This document shows positions 41,785 through 51,406 of a stretch of 64,000 nucleotides of DNA, one piece after another. Source of the DNA: CAXBPY01 sp003455275 (lineage in GTDB: Bacteria > Bacteroidota > Bacteroidia > Chitinophagales > UBA10324); the NCBI GenBank assembly GCA_963977675.1, contig CAXBPY010000002.1:1-64000 (forward strand). The letters run 5' to 3'. The notes under the pieces are model-generated. The model was not told the DNA's origin. It saw nothing but the letters and a program-made list of their open reading frames with translations, and made no database searches. Each line of letters opens with the position of its first letter. The stretch's first letter is position 1. The translations under genes and the position numbers were made by a program.

Positions 41785-44118
41785 TTATTCAAGATAGGTT
41801 ACGGTAATGATTGCATTGGAGTTTACACCTTTGTCATCTGTGCAGCTCACCTTCACTTTTCCAGGCGGTGGAGTAAAAAATATTTTTTCAGTGGCATCAG
41901 TTTCCTGCAAAAATTTATCGTTCACATACCAATATACTTTTTTCACATCATTGCCCGCTTGGCACGAAAGCGCCACCCGGTTATTTCCCTTCTTTTCTAA
42001 TATATATTCTCCTCCGTCTGAAGGAGAAATAATTTTTGGCGCTTCACTGCTAAATACTCTTTTGCAATCAGGATTGTGCGGAGGAATTTTTTGATAAGGA
42101 ATATTCTGAGACTCATAAAAATCAATTAGCTCCGGTGAAAGGTTTGGAAATAATTTTTTTTTGTATCCAATATCCGGAACACAGCTCATGCAGTAAGAGA
42201 TGGTTTCATCAGGCGACACATAAACATATTTTTCATGCTGACATTTTTGATTAGGCGAAATTCCGGGAATGAAATAATCCATCACAGCATCTGAACAAAA
42301 ATCATTGAGTGGTAGTCCGGATTGAGAACATACATACCGGATATTCATTTCTTGCGGCATGGTGAACCAATCGTTAGTTGAATTGTAATCAATAGCATTG
42401 AACAAATCAAACAACAATGGCGTGGCTACTTCGGCGCCTGAAAGTTCGGGAACGCCCTCGCCGGTAAAGTTTCCAACCCAGACTCCAATTGTAAATCGTT
42501 TGTTGTATCCAATACTCCACGCATCTCTTCGGCCAAAGGAAGTTCCTGTTTTCCACGCAATCTTCGGAAGGTGAACCAGGTTTTGATATTGAAGCGGCAA
42601 ATCCGGACGGGCTAACCCGCTGAGAATATCAGTTATCATAAATGCTGCTGATGAAGAAAATAATTGCTGCGTTAAATGAGCTGAATCATTATAAGCAAAT
42701 TGAGGCTCCCTAAAATTTCCATCAGTTGCAAAGGAAGAAAACAGGCCAACTAATTCTTCCAACCGCACACCACAACCACCAAGAATTGTAGAAAGTCCAA
42801 GCTTGTTTCCATCCTTACTCACTTGACGAAATCCAGCGGCTTGCAGTTTCTGAATAAAATATTTTACTCCCAGGTCAGCCAGAACTTTCACTGCAGGAAT
42901 GTTGAGTGAATTTGCCAATGCAAAATCAACTGTAACATTTCCACGAAACTTCTCATCATAGTTTTCCGGGTTATAACCATTGTAGTTTACCGGCACATCA
43001 GCAATTATTGTTTTTGGTGTAATCAATCCTTTGTCAAACGAAAGCGCATATAGAAATGGTTTCAGTGTACTCCCGGGTGATCGGACAGCCTTTACTCCAT
43101 CCACCATGCCGTTATGCAATGCATCATTCAAATCAGCAGATCCGAGATAAGCAACCACTGCCTTTGTTTTATTATCCAAAATCATGACAGCCGAATTAAA
43201 AACACCGTAGCTTTTCACTCGCTGCAAATAATTATATGCAAGCTCCCTTGTTTTTGCCTGTACCAGTGAATTGATATGCGTGTGAATGATTGCAAGCGAG
43301 GGAAATTTTTTCTTTAGCCTGAAAGCCAATTGAGAAATTTGTTGAGGCACTTCGTGGCGCTTTACATCAAGTGGTTCCAATTCGGCGTCCTTGATTTCTT
43401 CAACCGAAAAAATTTTTTCGCTTCTGAAATTTTCAAGCCATCGGTTTCTTTCTTTCCTGATATAATCATTATTCTTTCCGAGCTGCAATGAAGAAGGTCG
43501 ATTAGGAATTATTGCAAGAGTTACCGTCTGAGCAAGTGATAAATGTTCCGGTGTTTGCTGAAAAAAAATAATGCTTGCCGATTTCACTCCTTCAATATTG
43601 CTGCCATATGGAACGAGGTTCAAATACATCTGCAGAATTTCATCTTTTGAATAATACCATTCCAATTGAAATGCCCTGAAAATTTCTTTCAGTTTCGAAA
43701 ACACTGAGCGCTCTTTCGGTTCTAACATTCGTGCGACCTGCATTGTAATCGTACTTGCACCAGATGTTCTTCTGCCAGAAAACATATTGTTGGCAGCTGC
43801 GCGGCATATGGCCACCGGGTTTACACCAAAGTGATAATAAAAATACTTGTCCTCTTTATTGATAATTGCTTTTCTCAGCTGCGGAGTGATTTCTGTCAAC
43901 TCGGTTTTCATCCTCCACTTCTCATTGTTGTTCAGAAAAGCATGAATCACATTCCCACTTTCGTCGGTGATGATGGTTGAATAATTCAAATCAATTTTCA
44001 GTGGGAAAATAAGATTCAGGATAAATAAAATGCTTACTAAAACTATTACTGAAATGATTAATCGCTTCAGATTTTTTTTTGAAAAAAACTTTTTGAAAAC
44101 CTTCATAACTTTCTTCAT
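41785..44118 (-). CDS. pbpC: Penicillin-binding protein 1C
   Basis: 777 aa bifunctional murein synthase. It has a membrane helix (about 18-38), a GT51 domain with NKEDKYFYYHFGVNP and GASTITMQVARML, a transpeptidase domain with SPGSTLKPFLYAL, ANSLN and AWKTGTSFGRRDAW, and the PBP1C-type beta-sandwich C-terminal domain (after about 690, for example ISPSDGGEYILEKKG and VYWYVNDKFLQET). PBP1C is often beside an alpha-2-macroglobulin gene; none is present here, and lptC follows instead. Confidence 0.93.
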   Translation of the reverse strand: MKKVMKVFKKFFSKKNLKRLIISVIVLVSILFILNLIFPLKIDLNYSTIITDESGNVIHAFLNNNEKWRMKTELTEITPQLRKAIINKEDKYFYYHFGVNPVAICRAAANNMFSGRRTSGASTITMQVARMLEPKERSVFSKLKEIFRAFQLEWYYSKDEILQMYLNLVPYGSNIEGVKSASIIFFQQTPEHLSLAQTVTLAIIPNRPSSLQLGKNNDYIRKERNRWLENFRSEKIFSVEEIKDAELEPLDVKRHEVPQQISQLAFRLKKKFPSLAIIHTHINSLVQAKTRELAYNYLQRVKSYGVFNSAVMILDNKTKAVVAYLGSADLNDALHNGMVDGVKAVRSPGSTLKPFLYALSFDKGLITPKTIIADVPVNYNGYNPENYDEKFRGNVTVDFALANSLNIPAVKVLADLGVKYFIQKLQAAGFRQVSKDGNKLGLSTILGGCGVRLEELVGLFSSFATDGNFREPQFAYNDSAHLTQQLFSSSAAFMITDILSGLARPDLPLQYQNLVHLPKIAWKTGTSFGRRDAWSIGYNKRFTIGVWVGNFTGEGVPELSGAEVATPLLFDLFNAIDYNSTNDWFTMPQEMNIRYVCSQSGLPLNDFCSDAVMDYFIPGISPNQKCQHEKYVYVSPDETISYCMSCVPDIGYKKKLFPNLSPELIDFYESQNIPYQKIPPHNPDCKRVFSSEAPKIISPSDGGEYILEKKGNNRVALSCQAGNDVKKVYWYVNDKFLQETDATEKIFFTPPPGKVKVSCTDDKGVNSNAIITVTYLE

Positions 44119-44295
44119 AAAAAATAAATTTTCAATAGGTATGAATATGATGCTGATGAAAGTTATTCCTTAAACGAAAAAAAATAATTCTTATTTCATT
44201 ACTTCAAATTGTTAATGTGATTTATGTGTGCAAAAGCAGGTAAATGAGGGACAATTTCATTTTTTTATTTCACTGATCTTAATACATTACGCCCC

Positions 44296-44985
44296 ATGAA
44301 AAAGAATAAGAAGGATAAGAATATGAAAAAGCCGGTTAAGGCAAAAAAAGCATCTAAGGCCCCTGCAAAACCAAAAGCAAAGAGCGCTAAGCCAAAGTAC
44401 GAAAAGAAAAAAACTACAAAGCCGGCTAAGGCTGCAAAGTCTAAACCTGTAAAACCAGAAAAGGTAAAGCCACCAAAAAAAGAAAAGATAAAAAAAGAGA
44501 AACCACCTAAACCTGAGAAAGCGCCCAAACTTCCTAAATTACCCAAGCTCAGGAAAACTAAGGTTAAAACAAAAAAGGAAGTTATTGAACTTCCGCCACC
44601 ACCCGACAACAAAAAGCGGATTTCGCTAGAGTATGTTGTTCGTTCATCTCCTGTTATTCTTTATGACTTCGTTTCGAACCCTAGTAATATGGCGCAGTGG
44701 TTTGCAGATTCAGTTGACAGCAACAGGGGGATTTATACATTCAAATGGGATGATGGTACCGAACGCGAAGCGCGTGTGATTGACAGCGAACCTGCACAGT
44801 ATATAAAATACCAATGGCTCACTGGGCATCCGGGCGAGTTTTTTGAATTCCGAATCACACATACCGAAATTACCGGGGACACCGTTCTAACAATCACTGA
44901 TTTTTCTGATCCACTCGATTATGAAAATGACATTGATCTTTGGAAAAGTCAAATCCATGAGATGCTGATGCGCATGGGTTCCTAA
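44296..44985 (+). CDS. START-like protein with long Lys/Pro/Ala-rich N-terminal tail
   Basis: 229 aa. Residues 1-105 are almost only Lys, Pro, Ala and a few Leu/Val (for example KKASKAPAKPKAKSAKPK and KPPKPEKAPKLPKLPKL), like eukaryotic histone H1 or bacterial H1-like tails, and predicted disordered. Residues about 108-229 form the START-like (SRPBCC) domain found as a single-domain protein in Bacteroidota (RISLEYVVRSSPVILYDFVS, MAQWFADSV, FKWDDGTE, then IDLWKSQIHEMLMRMG at the end). The fusion of tail and domain is the odd part. The tail suggests nucleic acid or polyanion binding; this is inference. Confidence 0.78.
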   Translation: MKKNKKDKNMKKPVKAKKASKAPAKPKAKSAKPKYEKKKTTKPAKAAKSKPVKPEKVKPPKKEKIKKEKPPKPEKAPKLPKLPKLRKTKVKTKKEVIELPPPPDNKKRISLEYVVRSSPVILYDFVSNPSNMAQWFADSVDSNRGIYTFKWDDGTEREARVIDSEPAQYIKYQWLTGHPGEFFEFRITHTEITGDTVLTITDFSDPLDYENDIDLWKSQIHEMLMRMGS

Positions 44986-44990
44986 AAAAT

Positions 44991-45599
44991 TCAGCCGGAA
45001 ATTATTTGCTGAAATAATTTTTGGTAGGATTGAAAAAATCCGACTGCTTTTTCGAATTCAGATAAAGTGTGAACGGCCGAAAGTTTCAGGTATCCGTTTC
45101 GTACTGCTGTTGAAGAAATCATTTTCAAATTATCGCTTTTCAGTAAAACAAAATTTTCCTCATCCACTTTATGAATCCACGAACTTTTATTGAGTGACAA
45201 GTAAATTTTTTTTTCTGCAAGCTGTTCCTGATTTCTTTCAATGATTGGTAAATATTTTTTCAAACTCTCGCCACTCAGTTGAAAGTTGCAGGCAAAATAG
45301 AACCCCCACCAAAAAAAATTCCGGACAGCAAAAACATTTTCATTACTGAAATTCCTCGGATAGTCGAGCATTAACCACGGAAACCCTTTATAATTTTCGC
45401 CTCGCGAAATTTTTCCTTCCAATATTTTCCAATCTTGCTGCGCAATAATTTTCTTCCAATCAAGTTTAAGCTCCTGATCATTGACCACCCCTGAAAAAAT
45501 TGATTCCACTTTATGGGAAATTTCTCTTTTCACTTCGAAAAAACGGCAGTTATTAATTGCCAAACGCTCTTCTTCTGAAAGAATTATTTTAGTTTGCAT
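44991..45599 (-). CDS. Protein of unknown function, divergent from lptF
   Basis: 202 aa, soluble, no signal peptide. Aromatic-rich segments such as RNFFWWGFYFACNF and GFPWLMLDYPRNFS stand out, and the rest is mixed alpha/beta. I do not recognise the family. It is convergent with the START-like gene (5 bases apart) and divergent from lptF, with start codons overlapping (45599 against 45594) if lptF starts at the upstream TTG. Confidence 0.6.
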   Translation of the reverse strand: MQTKIILSEEERLAINNCRFFEVKREISHKVESIFSGVVNDQELKLDWKKIIAQQDWKILEGKISRGENYKGFPWLMLDYPRNFSNENVFAVRNFFWWGFYFACNFQLSGESLKKYLPIIERNQEQLAEKKIYLSLNKSSWIHKVDEENFVLLKSDNLKMISSTAVRNGYLKLSAVHTLSEFEKAVGFFQSYQKLFQQIISG

Positions 45600-47051
45600 C
45601 GCTCGAAATATAGATTGAAAAAGATAGACAAACTTGTTCTCCGCAGTTTCATTGGTCCGTTTATCGTCACCTTTTTTATTACACTGTTTGTTCTCATCAT
45701 GCAGTTTCTCTGGAAATATGCTGATGATTTAGTGGGCAAAGGTTTGGAATGGTATATCGTAGGCGAATTATTGTTTTATGCTTCCAGCACTTTTGTTCCG
45801 CTTGCCCTGCCATTAGCTGTGATGCTCTCATCCATCATGACTATGGGAAGCATGGGGGAATTTTATGAACTTACTTCTTTAAAGTCTTCAGGAATTTCGT
45901 TAATAAAAATTGCCCGTTCGCTGATTGTTTTGAGTATCCTGTTAAGTTTAGGGTCTTATCTGTTTGCCAATTATGTTCAACCCGCATCTCAACTACAATT
46001 CAACTCACTGCTTTATGATGTTACAGAACAGAAACCTGCGCTAAACATTAAGCCCGGAGTTTTTTATAATGGAATTGATGGCTACAGCATTCGTATTGGT
46101 AAAAAACTTTCGGACAACCAAACCATTCTGGATGTAATGGTCTATGACCACACAAGCGGGCGCGGAAATGACAATGTCCTAATAGCTAAAAAAGGGAAAA
46201 TGTTTCTGACAACTGACAAGCGATACATGATTCTCGAACTCTTTAATGGAAAACAATACCAGGAACTATATGGCAATGACCGGAAAGAAACAGATCATGA
46301 GCAGGCCCGGATCAATTTTAATTATTGGAAAAAAATATTTGATCTCTCCGATTTCAAAATGACCCGAACTGATGTAAACCTTTTTAAAGACAATTATCAA
46401 ATGATGAATCAGGAGCAACTCTCGCGTTCGCTCGACACATTTGAAATGGAGAAAACTTCGCAGGTAACTCAGTTAAGAAAATTCATAGGACCATTTCTGT
46501 CGTTCCTAAAATTCAATTTTGATAGTTTGATGACGCAGGAAAATGCTTCGCAGAAAATAGATACAGTGCTTCGCTATCAAAAATTATCAAACGAAGAAAA
46601 AATCAAGGCACTGAGTGTGGCAGCCATTAATATCCGGAACATAAAAGGTTATGCATCTTTCACACAAAGTTCTATTCACAACAAAGATGAGTTAGTTGTT
46701 CGTCATAAAATTGAATGGTGGCGCAAAATCACGCTGGCTATTGCATGTTTCTTATTATTTCTGATAGGTGCTCCGCTTGGTGCCATCATTCGCAAAGGCG
46801 GATTGGGACTGCCGTTTGTAATTGCTGTGGTGTTCTTTGTTTTCTTTTACATGCTAACTGTGACCGGAGAAAAATTTGCCAAAGAATATGTTACCTCGGC
46901 TTTTACCGGCATGTGGTTGTCTTCGGCGATCTTGCTGCCCATTGGAATTTATCTGACTTATAAAGCCACGCACGACAGTGTTATATTCAATGTTGAGACT
47001 TACATTGACATGATGAAAGGGTTTGGTAAAATTTTTATTCGCCGCAGATGA
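45594..47051 (+). CDS. LptF/LptG family LPS export permease
   Basis: 485 aa inner-membrane subunit of the LPS ABC exporter (YjgP/YjgQ). N-terminal helices include FVTFF-type segments after LRSFIGPFIVTF. A periplasmic beta-jellyroll lies in the middle (GYSIRIGKKLSDN), and C-terminal helices (LAIACFLLFLIGAPLGAIIR) end with a short basic tail. No ATG begins the frame. The TTG at 45594 or the TTG at 45615 (MKKIDKLVLRSF) are candidates, and the second is favoured by family length and would avoid overlap with the divergent gene. It leads a run ending at the OsmC gene. Confidence 0.88.
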   Translation: MHRSKYRLKKIDKLVLRSFIGPFIVTFFITLFVLIMQFLWKYADDLVGKGLEWYIVGELLFYASSTFVPLALPLAVMLSSIMTMGSMGEFYELTSLKSSGISLIKIARSLIVLSILLSLGSYLFANYVQPASQLQFNSLLYDVTEQKPALNIKPGVFYNGIDGYSIRIGKKLSDNQTILDVMVYDHTSGRGNDNVLIAKKGKMFLTTDKRYMILELFNGKQYQELYGNDRKETDHEQARINFNYWKKIFDLSDFKMTRTDVNLFKDNYQMMNQEQLSRSLDTFEMEKTSQVTQLRKFIGPFLSFLKFNFDSLMTQENASQKIDTVLRYQKLSNEEKIKALSVAAINIRNIKGYASFTQSSIHNKDELVVRHKIEWWRKITLAIACFLLFLIGAPLGAIIRKGGLGLPFVIAVVFFVFFYMLTVTGEKFAKEYVTSAFTGMWLSSAILLPIGIYLTYKATHDSVIFNVETYIDMMKGFGKIFIRRR

Positions 47052-47713
47052 TGAGGATAATTAATTCAGTTGTCAGGCCGGGAAAGACCTTTCTTATTTA
47101 TTGGCTGATGAGCTTAATTGTACTCAGCTACTTTGCCTGCACACATCACAGAGGCGAACTCGAATTAAACTGGAATCAACAGCACACTGTTTTTGCCGAT
47201 TATTTTTTCTCCTACATAACCTGGCTTGGCAGTGGTTGGAGCTTTGCAATTTTTGTTTTTGCGATGCTATTCGTTGACAGGCGAAAATTTTTTGTTTCAC
47301 TTGCTTCATCGCTACTGGTGCTGATTACAGTTACTTTATTTAAGCAATACTTTTATCCGGGCGAGCCGCGGCCTCTCTCCTTTTTCAATGATTCTGTACT
47401 TGTACATATTCCTGATGGGGAAGAAAAACTTTTTTACGGAAGCTTTCCTTCAGGTCATACGATGTCGGCATTCAGTATGCTGTTTCTCGCATCAGTTTTT
47501 TTCTCAAACCGTTACATGCAGCTATTTCTTTTCATGCTTGCCATCATCACCGGCTTATCCCGCATTTATCTCATGGTTCACTTTATAGAAGATGTGTTGC
47601 TTGGAGAAACCCTTGGCGTGCTGCTCACGATTCTTGTTCTAGTAATAGCTGAAATTTATTTTCCATCCGAAAAAATTAACCGCCCGCTTATTCGAATTAG
47701 GAAGAATGAATAA
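47048..47713 (+). CDS. PAP2 family membrane phosphatase
   Basis: 221 aa. Multi-helix membrane protein with the three PAP2 motifs: KQYFYPGEPRP (K-x8-RP, two residues longer than the textbook spacing), SFPSGHTMSAF, and SRIYLMVHFIEDVL (SR-x5-H-x3-D). Such enzymes remove phosphate from lipids (undecaprenyl pyrophosphate or lipid A) or other phosphorylated lipids on the periplasmic side. Start codons ATG at 47048 and 47051 are both possible. It overlaps lptF (ATGA) and the glycosyltransferase by 8 bases. The context suggests lipid A or lipid-carrier dephosphorylation. Confidence 0.88.
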   Translation: MMRIINSVVRPGKTFLIYWLMSLIVLSYFACTHHRGELELNWNQQHTVFADYFFSYITWLGSGWSFAIFVFAMLFVDRRKFFVSLASSLLVLITVTLFKQYFYPGEPRPLSFFNDSVLVHIPDGEEKLFYGSFPSGHTMSAFSMLFLASVFFSNRYMQLFLFMLAIITGLSRIYLMVHFIEDVLLGETLGVLLTILVLVIAEIYFPSEKINRPLIRIRKNE

Positions 47714-49328
47714 AAAAAATTATTGGCCTTATCTCCTGATATCTGCAATTGCGGCAATTCTCTATTTGCCATTTCTTGGTCATGTTCGTCTCTTTGATTG
47801 GGATGAAATAAATTTTGCGGAGTGCGCACGCGAAATGCTCATCACCCGCGACTTTCTGCATGTTCAGATAAACTATCATCCCTTTTATGAAAAACCTCCT
47901 CTTTTCATTTGGATGCAGGCATTGAGCATGATGCTTTTCGGCGTAAATGAATTTGCTGCGCGCTTTCCAAATGCACTTTGCGGAATCCTTACCCTCATCG
48001 TTTTATTTTTCATTGGGAAAAAAGAATTCAGTTCAAGGTTTGGCTGGTGGTGGATGTGGGCCTATGCTGGAAGTATTTTACCTCAGTTTTATTTTAAGAG
48101 TGGAATAATTGATCCTTGGTTTAACCTTTTCATATTCCTTTCTGTTTATCAGAATTTTATTCTTGAAAGAAAAAAAAATCTTGGCCAGTCGGGCGTGAGA
48201 AATGCAGTATACACTGCAATATTTTTAGGATTAGCAGTGCTCACAAAGGGACCGGTAGCGCTTATCATTTTTATTCTTTGCTGGCTCGCTTCGCGGCTTA
48301 CAATTCAGGGAAGAAAAAATTTATTTAATCCTGAATTATTAATTCTTGTTTTCGTTACAATCATAGTTTCCTCATCATGGTTCGTCATGATTTGGTTTCA
48401 TGATGGAAGCGGACAGTTAAAATTGTTTATCAATTATCAATGGAAATTATTGACGACAGGAGAAGCCGGTCACGGTGAGCCTTTCTATTATCACTGGGTG
48501 ATCCTGCTATTCGGATGTTTTCCGGCATCAGTACTACTATTTCTTCGAAATAAAAATCCAGGCAATGAATCCTCATCACAGATTGAATGGAAAAATTATA
48601 TGTGGATCATGCTTCTTGTTGTCCTGATTCTTTTTTCAATTGTAAAAACCAAAATTGTTCATTACTCATCTCTCTGTTATTTCCCGTTAACATTTTTAGC
48701 TGCACGCTCGCTTTATCTTCATGGTGTGGAGTGGAAGAATAAAACAGGTATGAATCTCTTATTCTGGATTATAGGTCTTAGCATATCGTGTGTTTTAATT
48801 CTTCTTCCTTACTTGGGAACTCATATTGAATCTGTCTCTAATTTGGTTTTAGATCCATTCACCAAAGAAAATATGAAAACGAGTGTTCAATGGCCATGGT
48901 GGACTTTTGTTCCCGGTATAATTTTTCTTATTTCAATTCCTGCTTCATATCTGCTTCACAAGCGATTTCAAAATCGTTTTCTATTTCAATTTGCTGCTAC
49001 AATCCTGGTCATACAGTTATCTCAATTATTTATTGTACCTCGAATTGAAAAATATACCCAGGATGTTCCGGCAAGTTTTTATCAATCTCTGAAGGGAAAG
49101 GATGTTTATGTAGAGGTGTACGGGATGAAGAGCTATGCTCATCTTTTTTACTTTCAAAAACCATTTGAAAAAAATAACCTCTCTATTGATTCACTGCTCG
49201 ACGGAAAAATTACTAAGCCGGCCTACTTTGTTGCGCGCATTGATGTTCCATGGAATATTCTCAATCATCAGGGAGTGAAAGAAGTTTTCAGAAAGAATGG
49301 CTTTGTTTTTTACCGCCGTGATCCATAG
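47706..49328 (+). CDS. GT39-type glycosyltransferase (ArnT-like)
   Basis: 540 aa polytopic membrane protein with about 10-12 helices. The catalytic loop near the N-terminus, FDWDEINFAECAREML, matches the ArnT/PMT family signature with its conserved acidic residues. These enzymes transfer a sugar from an undecaprenyl carrier to lipid A or protein. Placed between PAP2 and DUF2851 and after lptF, modification of lipid A or a cell surface glycan is the most likely role, but donor and acceptor cannot be read from sequence. Confidence 0.85.
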   Translation: MNKKNYWPYLLISAIAAILYLPFLGHVRLFDWDEINFAECAREMLITRDFLHVQINYHPFYEKPPLFIWMQALSMMLFGVNEFAARFPNALCGILTLIVLFFIGKKEFSSRFGWWWMWAYAGSILPQFYFKSGIIDPWFNLFIFLSVYQNFILERKKNLGQSGVRNAVYTAIFLGLAVLTKGPVALIIFILCWLASRLTIQGRKNLFNPELLILVFVTIIVSSSWFVMIWFHDGSGQLKLFINYQWKLLTTGEAGHGEPFYYHWVILLFGCFPASVLLFLRNKNPGNESSSQIEWKNYMWIMLLVVLILFSIVKTKIVHYSSLCYFPLTFLAARSLYLHGVEWKNKTGMNLLFWIIGLSISCVLILLPYLGTHIESVSNLVLDPFTKENMKTSVQWPWWTFVPGIIFLISIPASYLLHKRFQNRFLFQFAATILVIQLSQLFIVPRIEKYTQDVPASFYQSLKGKDVYVEVYGMKSYAHLFYFQKPFEKNNLSIDSLLDGKITKPAYFVARIDVPWNILNHQGVKEVFRKNGFVFYRRDP

Positions 49329-49333
49329 ATGAC

Positions 49334-50608
49334 ATGACAGAAGCATTTCTTCATTACATATGGAAAATGAAATTGCTGAAATACTCAGCGCTGAAAACTA
49401 TTTCCGGTGAAGAAATTTCAATATTGAAAACCGGAGAGCACAATCTGGATGCCGGACCAGATTTCCTGAATGCCAGAATAAAAATCGGGAACACCACCTG
49501 GGCAGGTTCAGTAGAAATACATATCAAGTCAAGTGATTGGCGAAAACATAAACACTCAAATGATCCGGCTTATGATAATGTAATTCTTCATGTGGTATAT
49601 GAAAATGATGATGAAATTCTTTCGAAGATCGAAAAGCCAATTCATACTGTTGAACTGAAAGGGAAGTTTGATCAAAAACTTTTTTATAACTATGAAAGAC
49701 TTCAAAATTCTTCAAGCGAAATTCCGTGCAGCACCAGTATTTCAGGCGTCAGAGAATTTACTATTAAGTCCTGGCTTTCGCGTATGCTCATCGACCGACT
49801 CGAAGAAAAATCCTCACGAATTGAAACTTCATTTACAAAAAACAAAGGCGATTGGGAAGTAACTTTTTATCATCAGCTCGCACGCGCTTTCGGAACCCGG
49901 TTGAATGGCGATGCTTTTCAGCAAACTGCGGAAACCCTGCCGCTGCAAGTCTTAGCAAAGAATAAGAACAATCTGCTGATTCTTGAATCACTATTATTTG
50001 GTTGCGCTGGCTGGCTTGACGGAAATGTGAAAGATGAATACATGCTGAAGCTTCGAAAAGAATTTTTATTTCAACAGAAAAAATTTTCTCTTTCAGCTAT
50101 TCAAAAACAACAATGGAAATTGCTTCGCCTCCGGCCGGCTAATTTTCCTACGCAACGGCTGGCTCAATTTGCTGCTCTGGTTCATCAGTCTTCCCATCTG
50201 TTCAGTAAGATTCTGAACACAGAATCAGTTTCCAGTCTAAGAAAATATTTTAAGGTAAAAAGCAGCCCCTATTGGGAAACTCATTTATTGCCCGGCAAAA
50301 ATTCCGCGGAACATTCTACACTGCTCACTGATGATTTCATTGATCTTCTATTGATCAACACAGTAATTCCAGTGGTTTTTTACTATGGAAAAATAAAAGA
50401 TGATGATGCATTAAAAAATAAAGCATTAAACTGGCTTGATTCCATTCCATCTGAAAACAATTTCATCATTCGCGAATGGAAAGAAGCGGGAGTTAAATCC
50501 AAGTCTGCATATGATTCTCAAGCTTTGCTTCATTTGCGCAAAAATTTATGCAGTAAAAAACTCTGTCTTCATTGCGGAATTGGTCATTCAATATTGAAAA
50601 ACATTTGA
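49334..50608 (+). CDS. DUF2851 family protein
   Basis: 424 aa, soluble, no signal peptide. Starts MTEAFLHYIWKMKLLKYSAL and continues ISILKTGEHNLDAGPDFLNA and SVEIHIKSSDWRKHKHSN, then a cysteine motif near the end, CSKKLCLHCGIG. This matches the uncharacterised DUF2851 family of Bacteroidota. The CHCG pair may bind metal. The start ATG at 49334 is used because the ATG at 49329 stops after two codons. Function unknown. Confidence 0.82.
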   Translation: MTEAFLHYIWKMKLLKYSALKTISGEEISILKTGEHNLDAGPDFLNARIKIGNTTWAGSVEIHIKSSDWRKHKHSNDPAYDNVILHVVYENDDEILSKIEKPIHTVELKGKFDQKLFYNYERLQNSSSEIPCSTSISGVREFTIKSWLSRMLIDRLEEKSSRIETSFTKNKGDWEVTFYHQLARAFGTRLNGDAFQQTAETLPLQVLAKNKNNLLILESLLFGCAGWLDGNVKDEYMLKLRKEFLFQQKKFSLSAIQKQQWKLLRLRPANFPTQRLAQFAALVHQSSHLFSKILNTESVSSLRKYFKVKSSPYWETHLLPGKNSAEHSTLLTDDFIDLLLINTVIPVVFYYGKIKDDDALKNKALNWLDSIPSENNFIIREWKEAGVKSKSAYDSQALLHLRKNLCSKKLCLHCGIGHSILKNI

Positions 50609-50651
50609 CTGAAAATATTTACAATTCACCGCTCTCGCCTACTTTAGTTTC

Positions 50652-50867
50652 ATGAATCGCATCAAACTGCTAATTGAGAAAAATATTTTCGGAGTCTGTT
50701 CCTCTATCGGAGAGCGCCTCGGAATTGCTCCATCAACCGTGCGGCTTTATTTTATTTATACTTCATTCATTAACCTGACCAGCCCGCTGATAATTTACCT
50801 TGTATTTGCATTCTGGATTAACATGAAAAAATATCTTACCTCAAAAAGAAATCCGGTTTGGGAATGA
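50652..50867 (+). CDS. PspC-domain membrane protein
   Basis: 71 aa with a PspC domain: FGVCSSIGERLGIAPSTVRL followed by one or two hydrophobic stretches (FIYTSFINLTSPLIIYLVFA) and a basic end. PspC is part of phage-shock-type membrane stress control, but this short stand-alone form is widespread in Bacteroidota and its role is not defined. Overlaps the OsmC gene by 4 bases. Confidence 0.83.
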   Translation: MNRIKLLIEKNIFGVCSSIGERLGIAPSTVRLYFIYTSFINLTSPLIIYLVFAFWINMKKYLTSKRNPVWE

Positions 50868-51331
50868 GAATTCATCATTACAAAATCAAGATTGAGTGGA
50901 CAGGAAATAATGGAACCGGAACAAGCGGTTACACGGCATATTCGCGCAGCCACCAACTCTCTGCAGAAAATAAAACCTCTCCTGTTCAGCTCTCATCTGA
51001 TCCCCATTTCCGCGGAGATCTTGCAAAGTATAATCCCGAAGAATTGTTAGTTGCCTCTCTTTCCTCGTGCCACATGCTCTGGTATCTTCATTTGTGCTCA
51101 GATGCCGGAATCATTATTCAGAAATATGAAGATGAACCGGAAGGATTTATGGAAGAAGGGGGCAACCTGCCCGGAAGATTTACAAAAGTGATTCTCCGGC
51201 CTAAAGTGAGGATAAGTTCCGGCGACATTGAGAAAGCAAAGTCGCTTCATCAGGATGCGAACGAAAAATGTTTCATTGCCAACTCAGTGAATTTTCCGAT
51301 GGAACACGAGGCAGAAATAATTTATGTTTAG
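50864..51331 (+). CDS. OsmC family peroxiredoxin-like protein
   Basis: About 155 aa from the ATG at 50864; an upstream TTG at 50858 is less likely. OsmC/Ohr-type fold, reducing organic hydroperoxides with a cysteine pair in the active family members. Here one Cys lies in LVASLSSCHMLWYLHLC (near 63-72) and a second in NEKCFIANSV near 137, the expected spacing. Translationally coupled with the pspC-like gene (ATGA overlap). Confidence 0.88.
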   Translation: MRIHHYKIKIEWTGNNGTGTSGYTAYSRSHQLSAENKTSPVQLSSDPHFRGDLAKYNPEELLVASLSSCHMLWYLHLCSDAGIIIQKYEDEPEGFMEEGGNLPGRFTKVILRPKVRISSGDIEKAKSLHQDANEKCFIANSVNFPMEHEAEIIYV

Positions 51332-51406
51332 TTCTCTCGTTTAGTGGTTGGAAAAAAAAATCAGCCCTGCTTTCTGCCCCAACATTCCATTCTACATTTA
51401 ACCCTC

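Noticed and set aside
41785..44118. Possibility that this is PBP1A rather than PBP1C
   Set aside because: A typical PBP1C C-terminal beta domain is present and another gene (22030-24243) already fits PBP1A.
44265..44612. Minus-strand 115-codon frame rich in Phe/Gly/Leu
   Set aside because: It is the antisense of the Lys/Pro/Ala tail (AAA/AAG codons give TTT/CTT). Composition explains it; not a gene.
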